This document shows positions 1-10,045 of a DNA stretch of 63,896 nucleotides, in pieces. Every line of letters begins with the position of its first letter. The stretch's first letter is position 1. The translations under genes and the position numbers were made by a program. Origin of the DNA: Otariodibacter sp. (GTDB lineage: Bacteria; Pseudomonadota; Gammaproteobacteria; Enterobacterales; Pasteurellaceae); the NCBI RefSeq assembly GCF_029256985.1, contig NZ_JARIDQ010000019.1, positions 1-63,896 of the forward strand, written 5' to 3'. Below the pieces are notes generated by a model. It saw only the letters and a program-made list of their open reading frames with translations, did not search any database and was not told where the DNA came from.

Positions 1-449
1 GAATAATTGTCGTTATAACCGCCTTGATTATAATTGTTATTATTTGCTTTTGGTGCAGAGGCTGAATTATTCCATCCGCCTTGGTTTTGAGCATCATATC
101 CGCCAGCTTGTGCATTACGGCTACCAAGCATTTGTAATACGTCGCCTTGAATTTCTGTTGTGTAACGATCTTGACCATTTTGATCTTGCCATTTACGTGT
201 TCTTAAACGACCTTCAACATAAACTTGTGAACCCTTACGTAAATATTGTCCCACTACTTCGGCTTGACGACGGAAGAATACGATACGGTGCCATTCTGTA
301 TTTTCACGGCGTTCGCCTGTATTTTTATCAGTCCAGCTTTCTGTTGTTGCCACGCTGATATTTGCAACGGCATCTCCATTTGGCATGGTACGCATATCAG
401 GATCATTTCCTAAATTTCCCACAATAATCACTTTATTTACACTTGCCAT
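1..449 (-). CDS. ssb: Single-stranded DNA-binding protein Ssb (partial, 3' end outside window)
   Basis: Ssb coats single-stranded DNA during replication, recombination and repair. About 149 codons are visible, reading leftward from an ATG preceded by AGGAAAG. The N-terminus ([18 protein letters not shown]) and the following OB-fold (about residues 1-110, with WHRIVFF and [19 protein letters not shown]) are classic Ssb. A Gln/Asn/Gly-rich linker begins near residue 115. The acidic C-terminal tip that binds partner proteins lies beyond the window edge. The gene diverges from uvrA, the usual enterobacterial and Pasteurellaceae arrangement, and shares the SOS-controlled region with it. A TATAAT-like -10 on the minus strand (plus-strand ATTATA at 515-520) could serve ssb. 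Confidence 0.97.
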   Translation of the reverse strand, partial: MASVNKVIIVGNLGNDPDMRTMPNGDAVANISVATTESWTDKNTGERRENTEWHRIVFFRRQAEVVGQYLRKGSQVYVEGRLRTRKWQDQNGQDRYTTEIQGDVLQMLGSRNAQAGGYDAQNQGGWNNSASAPKANNNNYNQGGYNDNY

Positions 450-478
450 AACTTTCCTCATATTCAAAAATTAACTAT

Positions 479-494
479 GTTCTAAACTTAGAAC
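479..494. promoter_or_regulatory. 16-bp palindrome in the ssb leader
   Basis: GTTCTAA-AC-TTAGAAC is a perfect inverted repeat with 7-bp arms. It ends 30 bp upstream of the ssb start and lies downstream of the likely ssb -10 element, so it would be in the ssb mRNA leader. It could be a protein-binding site or an RNA hairpin. The assignment is inference; only the symmetry is observed. Confidence 0.45.
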
Positions 495-540
495 TTTGTG
501 TTATTTTGCCTGAAATTATAAAAAAGATCATCTAATAAAA

Positions 541-556
541 CTGATATTTTGTACAG
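541..556. promoter_or_regulatory. LexA (SOS) box between ssb and uvrA
   Basis: CTGATATTTTGTACAG fits the gammaproteobacterial LexA consensus CTG-N10-CAG with an AT-rich centre. It overlaps the -35 element of the uvrA promoter, so bound LexA would block RNA polymerase. An SOS box at this place is known for the E. coli ssb-uvrA pair. Confidence 0.85.
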
Positions 557-577
557 TTATCTAAATTATGCGATAAT
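549..577 (+). promoter_or_regulatory. uvrA sigma70 promoter
   Basis: A -35 element TTGTAC (549-554) and a -10 element GATAAT (572-577) are separated by exactly 17 bp. Transcription would start near 584, about 48 bp upstream of the uvrA ATG. The LexA box overlaps the -35. Confidence 0.8.
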
Positions 578-631
578 GCTCGAAAATCAGAAATATTTCT
601 CTTTTTATATTTCCTAGCTTAGAAGGGATTT

Positions 632-3454
632 ATGCAATATATCGACATTCGTGGTGCAAGAACGCACAATCTTAAAAATATCAATTTAACCTTACCAAGA
701 GATAAATTTATCGTTATTACAGGGCTATCAGGCTCGGGCAAATCGTCCTTGGCATTTGATACCCTTTATGCAGAAGGGCAACGTCGTTATGTTGAATCCC
801 TTTCTGCTTATGCTCGTCAATTTTTATCCTTAATGGAAAAGCCTGATGTGGATCATATTGAAGGGCTATCTCCAGCAATTTCTATTGAGCAAAAATCAAC
901 CTCTCACAACCCTCGTTCAACTGTAGGTACAATAACAGAAATTCACGATTATTTGCGATTGTTATTTGCTCGTGTAGGTCAGCCTCGTTGTCCTGATCAT
1001 GATGTACCATTAGAAGCTCAAACTATTTCACAAATGGTAGATCGTGTGCTTGAAGAGCCAGAAGGCAAACGGTTAATGTTACTTGCTCCAGTCGTGAAAG
1101 ATCGTAAAGGGGAACACGTAAAACTTTTAGAGAATCTGACTGCTAACGGCTATATTCGTGCAAGAATTGATGGAGAAATATGTGATTTGTCCGATCCACC
1201 AAAATTAGAATTACAGAAAAAACATACCATTGAGGTAGTGGTTGATCGGTTTAAAGTCCGTCCTGATGTGGGAACACGTTTGGCTGAATCCTTTGAAACA
1301 GCCTTAGATCTTTCTGGATCAACAGCAGTTATTGCCGATATGGACAATCTAAATGCAGAAGAACTCATGTTTTCTGCAAGTTTTGCTTGCCCTTATTGTG
1401 GTTATTCAATTACTGAATTAGAACCTCGCTTATTTTCATTTAATAATCCCGCAGGAGCTTGTCCTACTTGTGATGGTTTAGGCGTTCAACAATACTTTGA
1501 TGAACGTAAGGTCATCCAAAATGGGGAAATCTCTCTTGCCAATGGAGCAATTAAAGGCTGGGATAAACGCAGTTTTTACTATTTTGGTTTATTAAAATCA
1601 GTTGCAAAACATTATAAATTTGATATTGAAACACCATTTTGTGATCTACCGAAAAAGATTCAGCATATTATTTTAAATGGCTCGGATGAAGATATTGAGT
1701 TTTTATATACGAACGATAGGGGCGATATAGTTAAACGTATTCATCCTTTCGAAGGTATTCTAAATAACATGGCTCGTCGTTATAAAGAAACAGAATCAAA
1801 TGCGGTGCGGGAAGAATTGGCAAAATATATTAATAATCGCTCTTGTACCGATTGCCAAGGTTCCCGTTTACGTCGAGAGGCCCGTTATGTCTTTATTGAC
1901 GATACCAACTTACCGATGATTGCAGAGAAAAGTATTGGTGAAGCGCTCGCATTTTTCGAAGAATTAAATCTAACAGGGCAACGAGCAAAAATTGCGGAAA
2001 AAGTCCTGAAAGAAATTAAAGAACGTCTGCAATTCTTAGTGAATGTAGGGCTAAATTATCTTTCTCTCTCTCGTTCAGCTGAAACATTATCGGGTGGTGA
2101 AGCACAGCGTATCCGTTTAGCGAGCCAAATTGGTGCGGGATTAGTTGGAGTGATGTATGTATTGGATGAACCATCAATTGGGCTTCATCAACGTGATAAT
2201 GAGCGATTGCTCGATACATTATTACACCTCAGAAATTTAGGTAATACAGTGATTGTGGTTGAACACGATGAAGATGCGATTCGTGCTGCAGACCATATTG
2301 TCGATATTGGACCGGGAGCAGGTGTTCACGGTGGACAAGTAATTGCACAAGGTACGGCAGAAGAAATTATGCAATGTGAGGAATCACTTACAGGAAAATT
2401 CCTCTCTCAAAAAGAGAGAATTGAGATTCCAAAACAACGTGTTCCTTACGATGAAACTAAATTACTTACCCTAACAGGTGCAAGCGGTAACAATTTAAAA
2501 AATGTGAATTTAACCATTCCTGTTGGACTTTTTACATGTATTACTGGAGTATCTGGTTCAGGTAAATCTACCCTTATCAATGATACGTTATTCCCACTTG
2601 CACAAAATGTATTAAATCGTGCTGAAAATAGCGATGTTGCACCTTATAAGAGTATTAATGGGCTAGCCCATTTTGACAAGGTAATTGAAATCAACCAAAG
2701 CCCGATTGGCCGTACACCTCGCTCAAATCCTGCAACTTATACGGGATTATTTACACCGATTCGTGAATTATTTGCGGGAACACAAGAAGCAAGAGCAAGA
2801 GGCTATAATGTTGGTCGATTCAGCTTTAATGTGAAAGGTGGACGTTGTGAGGCGTGCCAAGGCGATGGGGTTATTAAGGTTGAAATGCACTTTTTACCGG
2901 ATGTTTATGTACCTTGTGATCACTGTAAAGGCAAACGCTATAATCGTGAAACCTTAGAAATTCGCTATAAAGGGAAAACAATTCATCAAGTCTTAGAGAT
3001 GACCGTAGAAGAAGCTCGCGAATTTTTTGATGCGATCCCTGCACTAGCAAGAAAATTGCAAACATTGATTGACGTTGGATTGTCTTATATTCGACTTGGG
3101 CAATCATCTACAACCCTTTCGGGCGGTGAAGCACAGCGTATTAAACTGGCTACGGAGTTGTCTAAACGAGATACAGGTAAAACTTTGTATATTTTAGATG
3201 AACCGACAACGGGGCTACATTTTGCGGATATTAAACAATTACTTAAAGTGTTACATCGTTTACGTGATCAAGGTAATACTATTGTTGTGATTGAACATAA
3301 TTTAGATGTAATTAAAACTGCTGATTGGATTGTTGATTTAGGACCAGAAGGTGGCTCTGGTGGTGGGCAAATTATTGCAACAGGCACACCAGAACAAATT
3401 GCTCAAGATAAGAAATCACATACGGCAAGATTTTTAAAACAAATTCTCAAATAA
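632..3454 (+). CDS. uvrA: Excinuclease ABC subunit A (UvrA)
   Basis: UvrA is the damage-recognition ATPase of nucleotide excision repair; it loads UvrB on lesions. The 940-residue product has the family's usual length. It contains two ABC ATPase halves, each with a Walker A (GLSGSGKS at 31-38 and GVSGSGKST in the second half) and an ABC signature (LSGGEAQRI, twice). Zinc-binding CxxC pairs are visible (CPYC...CPTC, CEAC...CDHC). The start ATG follows GAAGGGA at good spacing. The LexA box and promoter upstream predict DNA-damage induction. No terminator is visible after its stop, so the following nuclease-like gene may be on the same transcript. Confidence 0.99.
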   Translation: MQYIDIRGARTHNLKNINLTLPRDKFIVITGLSGSGKSSLAFDTLYAEGQRRYVESLSAYARQFLSLMEKPDVDHIEGLSPAISIEQKSTSHNPRSTVGTITEIHDYLRLLFARVGQPRCPDHDVPLEAQTISQMVDRVLEEPEGKRLMLLAPVVKDRKGEHVKLLENLTANGYIRARIDGEICDLSDPPKLELQKKHTIEVVVDRFKVRPDVGTRLAESFETALDLSGSTAVIADMDNLNAEELMFSASFACPYCGYSITELEPRLFSFNNPAGACPTCDGLGVQQYFDERKVIQNGEISLANGAIKGWDKRSFYYFGLLKSVAKHYKFDIETPFCDLPKKIQHIILNGSDEDIEFLYTNDRGDIVKRIHPFEGILNNMARRYKETESNAVREELAKYINNRSCTDCQGSRLRREARYVFIDDTNLPMIAEKSIGEALAFFEELNLTGQRAKIAEKVLKEIKERLQFLVNVGLNYLSLSRSAETLSGGEAQRIRLASQIGAGLVGVMYVLDEPSIGLHQRDNERLLDTLLHLRNLGNTVIVVEHDEDAIRAADHIVDIGPGAGVHGGQVIAQGTAEEIMQCEESLTGKFLSQKERIEIPKQRVPYDETKLLTLTGASGNNLKNVNLTIPVGLFTCITGVSGSGKSTLINDTLFPLAQNVLNRAENSDVAPYKSINGLAHFDKVIEINQSPIGRTPRSNPATYTGLFTPIRELFAGTQEARARGYNVGRFSFNVKGGRCEACQGDGVIKVEMHFLPDVYVPCDHCKGKRYNRETLEIRYKGKTIHQVLEMTVEEAREFFDAIPALARKLQTLIDVGLSYIRLGQSSTTLSGGEAQRIKLATELSKRDTGKTLYILDEPTTGLHFADIKQLLKVLHRLRDQGNTIVVIEHNLDVIKTADWIVDLGPEGGSGGGQIIATGTPEQIAQDKKSHTARFLKQILK

Positions 3455-3475
3455 AAACTGAATAAAAATATATTT

Positions 3476-4423
3476 ATGAAAATTAATGTAACTTACCAAA
3501 ATTCACAAAATATAATAACAGAGTGTGATTATTCATTAACTCAACTAGGCTTTATCAAACATATGGTTACAGCAGGTCAGCATAATGAACCTTTTTTTAC
3601 AAAATTAATAAGACTACCTGGATTATATTTAACATATATTCATTATATGAAGAAATCTGCATTTTATAATGAAAATCGTTTTTCAGAACCTGATATTTCT
3701 TTTTCAGATCCAACTCAAAAATCGCAGTTCTCAAATTTAGCGGGCAGAGCGATAGCTGATTTTCTATCAAAAAAAATAGACAATAGTTCTTTTACGGTAA
3801 ACTATGAAGCAGCTATGAGAATACAAAAAATGCCTATAAAATGCTCCAGACCAGATCTTTTAGCCTTTAGAAGAACTGATGATGGAAAATTTGAACAATT
3901 TGCTCTAGAGGCGAAAGGTTTTTGTAGGCAATCTATATCAGATAAAAAAATGCTAGAACATAAAAAACAAGCAAGCTCTGGTAGTATTCCTGTCGACTTT
4001 TCTGTAGCTAGTATCTCATATAATTTATATAACAGTGTAAAATGTAAATACTACGATCCAAAGGAAAATGAATCTGTTTTTGATTCTAAATTATTTCGTA
4101 TGTTAACTAAGAGTTATTACAATAACATTTTTAAAAATATAAGAAAATATAAACAGCATTTCTATAAAAAGATTAACAATGAAAATTTTTATTGCATAAA
4201 TATGCTAGATCTTTATAAAAAGATATATCAGGTATACCCGTTACATTCATCTTTACTTTGTTTATTTCGGGAAAGACACTTTTTCTTAATTGTACCAGAA
4301 AGATTAGAAGAGTATGCAGAAGGTATGAAAGAGCCGTTATCTACGCTTAAAGGGTTAGATGAAATATATGATAATGAGGGAATCTATATTGATAATGATA
4401 GAATAGGTTTAGCTATAGGATAA
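3476..4423 (+). CDS. Orphan PD-(D/E)XK nuclease-like protein of unknown function
   Basis: I do not recognise a named family. The 315-residue product shows the layout of a PD-(D/E)XK nuclease core: RPDLLA with D127, then A-L-E-A-K-G with E145 and K147, 17 residues later. A helix around residues 86-100 ([13 protein letters not shown]) could be the N-terminal core helix. A conserved-looking segment, [19 protein letters not shown], follows at about 168-186. No signal peptide or membrane segment is seen. The gene starts 22 bp after uvrA without a good ribosome-binding site, and yacL starts 13 bp after it. It is poorer in G+C than its neighbours and rich in ATA and AGA codons, which suggests acquisition. 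There is no methyltransferase beside it, so a classical restriction-modification pair is unlikely. A solitary restriction, defence or DNA-processing nuclease is inferred. Confidence 0.75.
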   Translation: MKINVTYQNSQNIITECDYSLTQLGFIKHMVTAGQHNEPFFTKLIRLPGLYLTYIHYMKKSAFYNENRFSEPDISFSDPTQKSQFSNLAGRAIADFLSKKIDNSSFTVNYEAAMRIQKMPIKCSRPDLLAFRRTDDGKFEQFALEAKGFCRQSISDKKMLEHKKQASSGSIPVDFSVASISYNLYNSVKCKYYDPKENESVFDSKLFRMLTKSYYNNIFKNIRKYKQHFYKKINNENFYCINMLDLYKKIYQVYPLHSSLLCLFRERHFFLIVPERLEEYAEGMKEPLSTLKGLDEIYDNEGIYIDNDRIGLAIG

Positions 4424-4436
4424 AAGGAAGACAGCT

Positions 4437-4811
4437 ATGGAATATCAATTTACACACAGTATGCACGGTGTTATTGCAAAATGCTCAATGGATCATGAGG
4501 CCTTTGCTCGTTGGTTAAATATTGAAGTTATCGATGATCTAAATTTACTGAATGCTGTATTCGAAGAACTTGAGCTATGTAAAAAATCTTCATTACATGA
4601 AACTATTTTTGAAGGCTCAGAATATTCACTGTATATGACCTCGGAGGAAGTTGTTGCAAAAGCAAATAATCTCGAAATTAGCTCCGATGAATTAGATCAA
4701 ATTGAAGAAGGATTTAATTTCTATAACGAAGAAAGCATCGCTTTTTGTGGCTTAGAAGACTTCGAACAATTTTTACTTGCCTACAAAAAGTTTATTAAAA
4801 CTTATCATTGA
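4437..4811 (+). CDS. yacL: YacL family protein (UPF0231)
   Basis: This small acidic protein of 124 residues resembles E. coli YacL along its length: an N-terminal MEYQF, the block [16 protein letters not shown], then [18 protein letters not shown] near the C-terminus. The molecular function is unknown. No membrane segment or signal peptide is present. A strong AAGGAAG ribosome-binding site begins right at the stop of the preceding nuclease-like gene, 13 bp away. The two genes are therefore probably co-transcribed, although yacL looks like native core content and its neighbour does not. Confidence 0.88.
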   Translation: MEYQFTHSMHGVIAKCSMDHEAFARWLNIEVIDDLNLLNAVFEELELCKKSSLHETIFEGSEYSLYMTSEEVVAKANNLEISSDELDQIEEGFNFYNEESIAFCGLEDFEQFLLAYKKFIKTYH

Positions 4812-4895
4812 TCATATTTAATAAAATATTACACCATACAACCATTTGAATTTATTAATTTATTGAGTTAGATCGCATTTTTATAAGGATAAGTT

Positions 4896-4904
4896 TGCTA
4901 GAAT
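4896..4904 (+). promoter_or_regulatory. Extended -10 promoter for the YidE-like transporter
   Basis: TGCTAGAAT is an extended -10 (TGn plus TAGAAT at 4899-4904) without a good -35. It sits about 42 bp upstream of the transporter ATG in the 135-bp gap after yacL. Confidence 0.45.
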
Positions 4905-4946
4905 CATCTCAGTTCATTTTTTAAATTTAAACTTTAGCGAGGTTGT

Positions 4947-6599
4947 ATGACTGATATTGCACTGACGGTTAGCCTTCTATCACTAGTTGCTGTTTTAGGA
5001 CTATGGTTGGGGCAAATTAAAATAAGAGGCGTGAGTTTAGGTATTGGTGGCGTGTTATTTGGGGGAATTATTATTGCCCATTTTATGACACAATATGGTA
5101 TCGAGCTTGATCCTCATACCTTACACTTTATCCAAGAATTTGGACTGATTCTGTTTGTTTACACTATTGGTATTCAAGTTGGGCCAGGGTTCTTTTCTTC
5201 CCTTAAACAATCTGGTCTCAAATTGAATGGGTTTGCTCTTATCTCTGTTGCTATTAGCGGTATTCTTGTCATTTTATTAAATAAATTCTTTGATGTCCCT
5301 CTTCCGGCTATTCTAGGCGTTTTTTCTGGTGCAGTAACTAATACGCCATCACTGGGTGCAGGACAACAAATTCTTGAGGAGTTAGGTAGCGACACAACAG
5401 TAATGGGGATGGGATATGCGATTGCTTACCCATTTGGGATTATTGGTATTCTACTTTCTATGTGGCTCATTCGCGTTATCTTTAAAATTAGTGTTGATAA
5501 AGAGTCTGAAGATTTTGATAACAATAGCACTCATAAAAAGGAAGGATTAACTACATTAAGTGTTCGTGTAAGTAATCCTAATTTGAATGGTTTATTGCTG
5601 AGTGAATTGCCTGATTTCGATCGACACGATGTAGTCTACTCTCGCTTAAAAAGAGGAGAAGACCTTTTTGTACCAAAAGTGGATACTCAAATTCAATTAG
5701 GAGATGTACTACATCTTGTTGGTGAAAGCCCTGCTCTGAGAAAGATGCTTTTAATTATTGGTGAAGAAACAAATATTTCGCTTTCTACTAAAGGAACCTT
5801 ATATCGAACCGAACGTGCCGTAGTAACGAATGAAAATGTTTTTGGTAAGAAAATTCGTCAGTTAATGTTAAAAGGGAAATATGATGTTGTAATTACCCGT
5901 CTGAATCGTGCTGGGATTGATTTAATTCCTACTGGAGAGATGACATTACAATTTGGAGATGTATTACATCTAGTAGGTCATCAAGAAGATATTGATACCG
6001 TCATGTCAATTATAGGTAATGCACAACATAAACTCCAACAAGTTCAAATGTTACCTATCTTTATCGGAATTGGATTAGGGGTATTACTTGGTTCTATTCC
6101 AATTTTTGTACCAGGGTTCCCTGTCGCATTAAAACTTGGTTTAGCAGGTGGCCCGCTTGTTGTTGCATTAATCCTTGCTCGTATTGGTAGCTTTGGAAAA
6201 CTCTATTGGTTTATGCCACCAAGTGCAAACCTTGCATTGCGAGAAATTGGTATCGTATTATTCCTTTCCGTGGTAGGCTGGAAAGCAGGTGGTAATTTCT
6301 TTGATACGCTACTCAGTAATGACGGTTTATCATGGATTGGCTATGGTGCATTAATTACCTTTATTCCACTCATGGTTACAGGGATTGTTGCCCGTATCTA
6401 TGGTAAATTAAACTACCTCACTATTTGTGGATTATTAGCAGGTTCAATGACAGATCCTCCCGCTTTAGCATTTGCTAATGCAATCAAAGAAGGAAGTGGA
6501 GCATCAGCTTTATCTTATGCAACTGTTTATCCTTTAGTAATGTTTTGTCGAATTATTTTGCCACAACTACTAGCTATTTTATTATGGACAGCTAGTTAG
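4947..6599 (+). CDS. YidE/AspT-family putative transporter with two TrkA-C domains
   Basis: The 550-residue membrane protein matches the YidE/YbjL branch of the aspartate:alanine exchanger superfamily. Hydrophobic helices fill residues 1-175 and 375-550. The middle carries two RCK_C/TrkA-C regulatory domains, each ending in the repeated pattern [11 protein letters not shown] (about 195-275 and 285-360). The motif [14 protein letters not shown] after the first helices, mirrored by [13 protein letters not shown] near the end, marks the inverted repeat typical of this family. The substrate is unknown. The start is preceded by GAGG. It is convergent with tyrA and shares a terminator with it. Confidence 0.9.
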   Translation: MTDIALTVSLLSLVAVLGLWLGQIKIRGVSLGIGGVLFGGIIIAHFMTQYGIELDPHTLHFIQEFGLILFVYTIGIQVGPGFFSSLKQSGLKLNGFALISVAISGILVILLNKFFDVPLPAILGVFSGAVTNTPSLGAGQQILEELGSDTTVMGMGYAIAYPFGIIGILLSMWLIRVIFKISVDKESEDFDNNSTHKKEGLTTLSVRVSNPNLNGLLLSELPDFDRHDVVYSRLKRGEDLFVPKVDTQIQLGDVLHLVGESPALRKMLLIIGEETNISLSTKGTLYRTERAVVTNENVFGKKIRQLMLKGKYDVVITRLNRAGIDLIPTGEMTLQFGDVLHLVGHQEDIDTVMSIIGNAQHKLQQVQMLPIFIGIGLGVLLGSIPIFVPGFPVALKLGLAGGPLVVALILARIGSFGKLYWFMPPSANLALREIGIVLFLSVVGWKAGGNFFDTLLSNDGLSWIGYGALITFIPLMVTGIVARIYGKLNYLTICGLLAGSMTDPPALAFANAIKEGSGASALSYATVYPLVMFCRIILPQLLAILLWTAS

Positions 6600-6630
6600 T
6601 AATTTAAGTAGATAAACTGATGTTAGATAG

Positions 6631-6660
6631 AAAAAGCTTATCTTATAAGATAAGCTTTTT
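6631..6660. terminator. Bidirectional terminator between the YidE-like gene and tyrA
   Basis: A perfect 30-bp palindrome: AAAAAGCTTATCTTA and its reverse complement. A and T runs lie at both ends, so it can end transcription from both converging genes. Confidence 0.9.
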
Positions 6661-6664
6661 CCTT

Positions 6665-7789
6665 TTATGATTTCAAATCATTAGCTTGTTGTAAAAGATT
6701 ACGGCTCTCTCTCAAAAACTGCTCAGAATATTCACCAAACCATTGATGAACTTGTTCAAAAGCATCAATAAACCCTTGTTTATCATTATTTTTAAAGAAA
6801 GCTAAACATTGGTCAAAATTTTCTTGTAATGATTCTGCCACAGCTAAATTTTCTGGCTTATCCGAAATAATATCAGCATATAACCTAGCATCTTGAGCAA
6901 ATAATCGCCCTATCATCGCTAACTCTAAACGATAAATAGGGGATGATAATGCCAATAATTGTTCAAGTTTCACTGGTTGTTGGGATAAATGAACTCCAGA
7001 AACAAAGGTAGAAAAATGGCGTAAAGCTTGAATGTAGGTCATTGCATTATCATGCTCTTTGGCATCAATCTCTTCTATTCTCGCCCCCCAAATTTGAATT
7101 TGATCTAATAGCCATTGATAGCGATCTTTAAATCTTCCGTGACAACAAGCGGTCACTTGCTTCGCAAAACTTGCAATATCTGGTCCGAACATCGGATGCA
7201 AGCCTACTACTGCTCCATTATGAATTTCTAGCATTTTAGCCAATGGTTCTGCTTTAACTGAGGTTAAATCCGCTAAAATCATATTTTCTGTTAAATAGGG
7301 TTGTAATGATTCTATAACAGATAGTGTTTTTGCAATTGGCACCGAAATTAGAACAAGATCCGCACCGTTGATAATACTATCTGCCTGTTGCCAATCATCT
7401 TGATCGAGCGATTCAACCTGATAGCCTGAGCGAGTAAAATAACCGGTAAAAAGTTGACCTAATTTACCTTTTCCGCCAACAATAACAATTTTATTGATAG
7501 CAGAATTGATAGTTTTAAACCCGTGCTTATTTTCGCTAATATAAGATTCTCGCATCACACGACGTAGAATATCTTCGACTAAATCAGCTGGTATTCCTTT
7601 TTTTTCTGCTTCTGCTCTACGAGCTTTAATCATTGTAGTTTCACGATCGGGAGCATAAATTGGTAGCCCGTATTGCTGTTTTATCTTTCCAACTTCTGCA
7701 ACAAGTGATAAACGTTTTTCCAATAAATCTATTAGTTGTTTATCAACAAGATCGATTTGTTCTCTAATTGGCTCTAATGGATTCATCAT
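6665..7789 (-). CDS. tyrA: Chorismate mutase / prephenate dehydrogenase (T-protein)
   Basis: TyrA converts chorismate to prephenate and then to 4-hydroxyphenylpyruvate in tyrosine synthesis. The N-terminal chorismate mutase domain (about residues 1-90) contains IDLVDKQLIDLLEKRL and the motif LPIYAPDRE. The prephenate dehydrogenase domain follows, with the NAD-binding VIVGGKGKLG and catalytic-region HPMFGPD. I chose the ATG at 7789 because GAAAG lies upstream; an in-frame GTG at 7801 overlapping the opsX stop is also possible. opsX lies immediately upstream, so translational coupling is likely. An uptake-signal core (7145-7153) lies inside the gene. Confidence 0.97.
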   Translation of the reverse strand: MMNPLEPIREQIDLVDKQLIDLLEKRLSLVAEVGKIKQQYGLPIYAPDRETTMIKARRAEAEKKGIPADLVEDILRRVMRESYISENKHGFKTINSAINKIVIVGGKGKLGQLFTGYFTRSGYQVESLDQDDWQQADSIINGADLVLISVPIAKTLSVIESLQPYLTENMILADLTSVKAEPLAKMLEIHNGAVVGLHPMFGPDIASFAKQVTACCHGRFKDRYQWLLDQIQIWGARIEEIDAKEHDNAMTYIQALRHFSTFVSGVHLSQQPVKLEQLLALSSPIYRLELAMIGRLFAQDARLYADIISDKPENLAVAESLQENFDQCLAFFKNNDKQGFIDAFEQVHQWFGEYSEQFLRESRNLLQQANDLKS

Positions 7790-7797
7790 TTTTTCTT

Positions 7798-8838
7798 TCA
7801 CTCATTTGATAGATTTAACATTTCAGTCATTTTGTTCTTCACTTGCTCAACCGTAATTTTATCCATTAAATTAGCTGTTTTAGCTTTAGTTGCCCAAGGT
7901 AATTCTTGCCACGGTTTGCCATATTCTTGTAATATCGCCTCTTCATACACCGAAATCACATCGTTAATATGATGATAAGGACCTGTCCTTTTGGGGTTTT
8001 GCACCGCATATAGTCCTAAAACCTTAGCACCTTGTGTCGTTGCAATATGAGCTGGCCCAGAATCGGAAGAAATGACTAAATTTGCATAGGACATCAATAC
8101 TGCCAACTGTTTTAATGAGGTTTTACCAGCTAAATTCAATGTACTTGGAACAGCTTGATGAATCGTATCTGCGACTTGCATTTCATATTCTGAAGGCGAA
8201 CCGCACAATATAACCTGTAAATTATGCTGTTCTGCGAATTGAGCGATTTTTATATAATTTTGAGGTGACCAATCTCGTTTCACACTACTGGAACAGGCTG
8301 CAATAACCAATAGTGGCTTATCTTTTTCAATAAATTGATCAATATACTGCCTATCCTCTTCTGATAAAGCTAATTGCCATTGAGGGTTTAAATCAGTCAC
8401 ACCTATGGCTTTAGCAAATAGCATTAATCCATCTAATACGTGGTAAGTTGTGGTCTTTTCAACCTGTGCATTGGTAAAGAGCCATTGACCCTCTTTAGCT
8501 CTTTCTCGATTAAACCCAATTTTTTTCTTAGCTTTAATACCAACGGATAGCAAAGAGGCTCGAATCGCTAATTGCATATTTAATAAGACATCGAACCGCT
8601 TGTTACGCAATTGCTTCCATAATGCAAAAATACCTTTAATACCTGATTTTTTATCGTAGGGAATTAAAATCACATTTGGAATACCTTCAATCAACATTGC
8701 CTCTACTTTACCTATAATCCAAGTAATTTCAGCATTAGGATATTTTTTTTGAATAGCTTGTACGACTGCTAAAGTATGACAAACATCACCAATTGCAGAT
8801 AGACGTAAAATACAAATAGAGTATGGCTGATTTTTCAT
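7798..8838 (-). CDS. opsX: LPS heptosyltransferase I (OpsX, glycosyltransferase family 9)
   Basis: OpsX adds the first heptose to Kdo in the lipooligosaccharide inner core, on the cytoplasmic face of the inner membrane. The 346-residue product has the GT9 layout. The N-terminal Rossmann half begins ICILRLSAIGDVCHTL. The C-terminal half has the nucleotide-sugar region AACSSSVKRDWSP and SSDSGPAHIATTQG. Similarity is closer to the Haemophilus OpsX type than to enterobacterial WaaC or WaaF. The gene lies 20 bp after tusE and touches tyrA. That operon mix looks incidental rather than functional. Confidence 0.88.
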   Translation of the reverse strand: MKNQPYSICILRLSAIGDVCHTLAVVQAIQKKYPNAEITWIIGKVEAMLIEGIPNVILIPYDKKSGIKGIFALWKQLRNKRFDVLLNMQLAIRASLLSVGIKAKKKIGFNRERAKEGQWLFTNAQVEKTTTYHVLDGLMLFAKAIGVTDLNPQWQLALSEEDRQYIDQFIEKDKPLLVIAACSSSVKRDWSPQNYIKIAQFAEQHNLQVILCGSPSEYEMQVADTIHQAVPSTLNLAGKTSLKQLAVLMSYANLVISSDSGPAHIATTQGAKVLGLYAVQNPKRTGPYHHINDVISVYEEAILQEYGKPWQELPWATKAKTANLMDKITVEQVKNKMTEMLNLSNE

Positions 8839-8858
8839 TATGAAACCCTATATGATGA

Positions 8859-9197
8859 TTATAAACACTTAGCAGGCTTTGGAAGCCCTGCAATTTTGGT
8901 TGCTTGCTTTGCAGGCCCTTCTGGGAATAGACGTTGTAAATAACGACTATTGCCTTTTTCTACTCCAAATTTTTGAGCTAATGCTTTCACTAACATTCTA
9001 ATTGCAGGCGAGGTTTTATATTCCTGATAAAAATCTCGCACAAAATACACTATTTCCCATTGAGCTTCTGTTAATTCAAGCCCATCTTTTTGAGCAATGG
9101 CGATAGCCACATCTTCAGACCAATCATCAAGATTCTTTAAATATCCAAATTCATCTGTTGGAATTTGTTGATCATTTACTTCAATAAAATTATTCAT
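8859..9197 (-). CDS. tusE: Sulfurtransferase TusE
   Basis: TusE (DsrC family) accepts persulfide sulfur from TusBCD and passes it to MnmA for 2-thiolation of tRNA wobble uridine. The 112-residue product has the family's length, and the core [20 protein letters not shown] followed later by [20 protein letters not shown]. The functional penultimate cysteine is present: the protein ends in CL. It lies directly downstream of yccA, as in many gammaproteobacteria, but a terminator hairpin separates the two. Confidence 0.97.
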   Translation of the reverse strand: MNNFIEVNDQQIPTDEFGYLKNLDDWSEDVAIAIAQKDGLELTEAQWEIVYFVRDFYQEYKTSPAIRMLVKALAQKFGVEKGNSRYLQRLFPEGPAKQATKIAGLPKPAKCL

Positions 9198-9205
9198 ACT
9201 ACAAA

Positions 9206-9234
9206 CAAAAATGCCACATTAACTGTGGCATTTT
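9206..9234 (-). terminator. Terminator after yccA
   Basis: Stem ATGCCACA (9211-9218) pairs with TGTGGCAT (9224-9231) around a 5-nt loop. On the minus strand it is followed by a T run (plus-strand A's at 9207-9210). It would end or attenuate yccA transcription just before tusE. Confidence 0.8.
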
Positions 9235-9249
9235 CAGACTCCTAAAAAA

Positions 9250-9912
9250 TTAATCGTCGCTACCTAATACTCCAAAGATTTGTAAGAAGCTAAGGAATAA
9301 ATTATAAAGCGATACATATAAATCAACTGTCGCACGAATGTAATTTGTTTCACCACCGTGAATAATATTACTTGTCGCAAGTAAAATTGCACCACTAGAA
9401 AACACAATAAACAATGCACTAATTGCCAAACTTAAAGCTGGAATCGTTAAGAAAATATTTGCGATTACACCAACAATTAATACAACAAATAACGCAATCA
9501 TCATGCCTGATAAGAAAGACATATCTTTTTTAGTGGTAAGTACATAAGCAGAACAAGCAAAAAATACAGCCGCAGTTGATCCTAATGCAAGCCCTATCAC
9601 ATCACCTAATCCATGGCTCACATAAGCATTTAAAATTGGACCTAATGTGTAGCCTAAGAATCCAGTCAATGCAAATACACTCACTAAACCCACACCACTA
9701 TTTGCTGTTGCATTTGTTAAGAACAGTAGTCCATAAAAACCAACTAACATTCCCCACCAAGGTAAAGGTGGTAGATTTAATGACATTGATGCCATTGCAA
9801 CTACAGCAGAAAACGCTAACGTTAACGCTAATAAAAAGTAAGTATTACGTAATACTTTGTGGGTACTAAGTAGCGACTCACTACGTGCACTCGTTACTAA
9901 ACGATCTTGCAT
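9250..9912 (-). CDS. yccA: Bax inhibitor-1 family membrane protein YccA
   Basis: YccA is an inner-membrane protein of the BI-1/TMBIM family; in E. coli it is a substrate and modulator of the FtsH protease. The 220-residue product starts [15 protein letters not shown] and then contains about seven hydrophobic helices. A family-typical block [20 protein letters not shown] lies in the C-terminal half. The start ATG is preceded by AAGGAG. A minus-strand TATACT -10 lies at 9991-9996, and a CRP-like site lies about 70 bp upstream of the likely transcription start. Confidence 0.93.
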   Translation of the reverse strand: MQDRLVTSARSESLLSTHKVLRNTYFLLALTLAFSAVVAMASMSLNLPPLPWWGMLVGFYGLLFLTNATANSGVGLVSVFALTGFLGYTLGPILNAYVSHGLGDVIGLALGSTAAVFFACSAYVLTTKKDMSFLSGMMIALFVVLIVGVIANIFLTIPALSLAISALFIVFSSGAILLATSNIIHGGETNYIRATVDLYVSLYNLFLSFLQIFGVLGSDD

Positions 9913-9990
9913 AAAAACTCCTTAAAGTTTATGTTTTTAATAAAAATTTTTTCCTAAGTTAGCGATAAAATAAAATAAAGTCAATGAGAT

Positions 9991-9996
9991 AGTATA
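9991..9996 (-). promoter_or_regulatory. Likely yccA -10 element
   Basis: On the minus strand this reads TATACT with no good -35 at 17 bp, as is common for activator-dependent promoters. The CRP-like site centred at 10053.5 would be about -70 from a start near 9984, close to a class I activator position. Confidence 0.4.
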
Positions 9997-10045
9997 CAAG
10001 TCAAATAACAAAATTTATGTTCATGTATACATTAGTGTTTTATTT

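Noticed and set aside
44-358. Plus-strand ORF of 104 codons
   Set aside because: It lies entirely antisense to the clear ssb gene and has no family resemblance.
3476-4423. Classical restriction-modification system
   Set aside because: The nuclease-like protein has no adjacent methyltransferase or specificity gene; neighbours are uvrA and yacL.
9576-9869. Plus-strand ORF of 97 codons inside yccA
   Set aside because: It is antisense to a strongly supported membrane protein gene, and its composition is that of a shadow frame.
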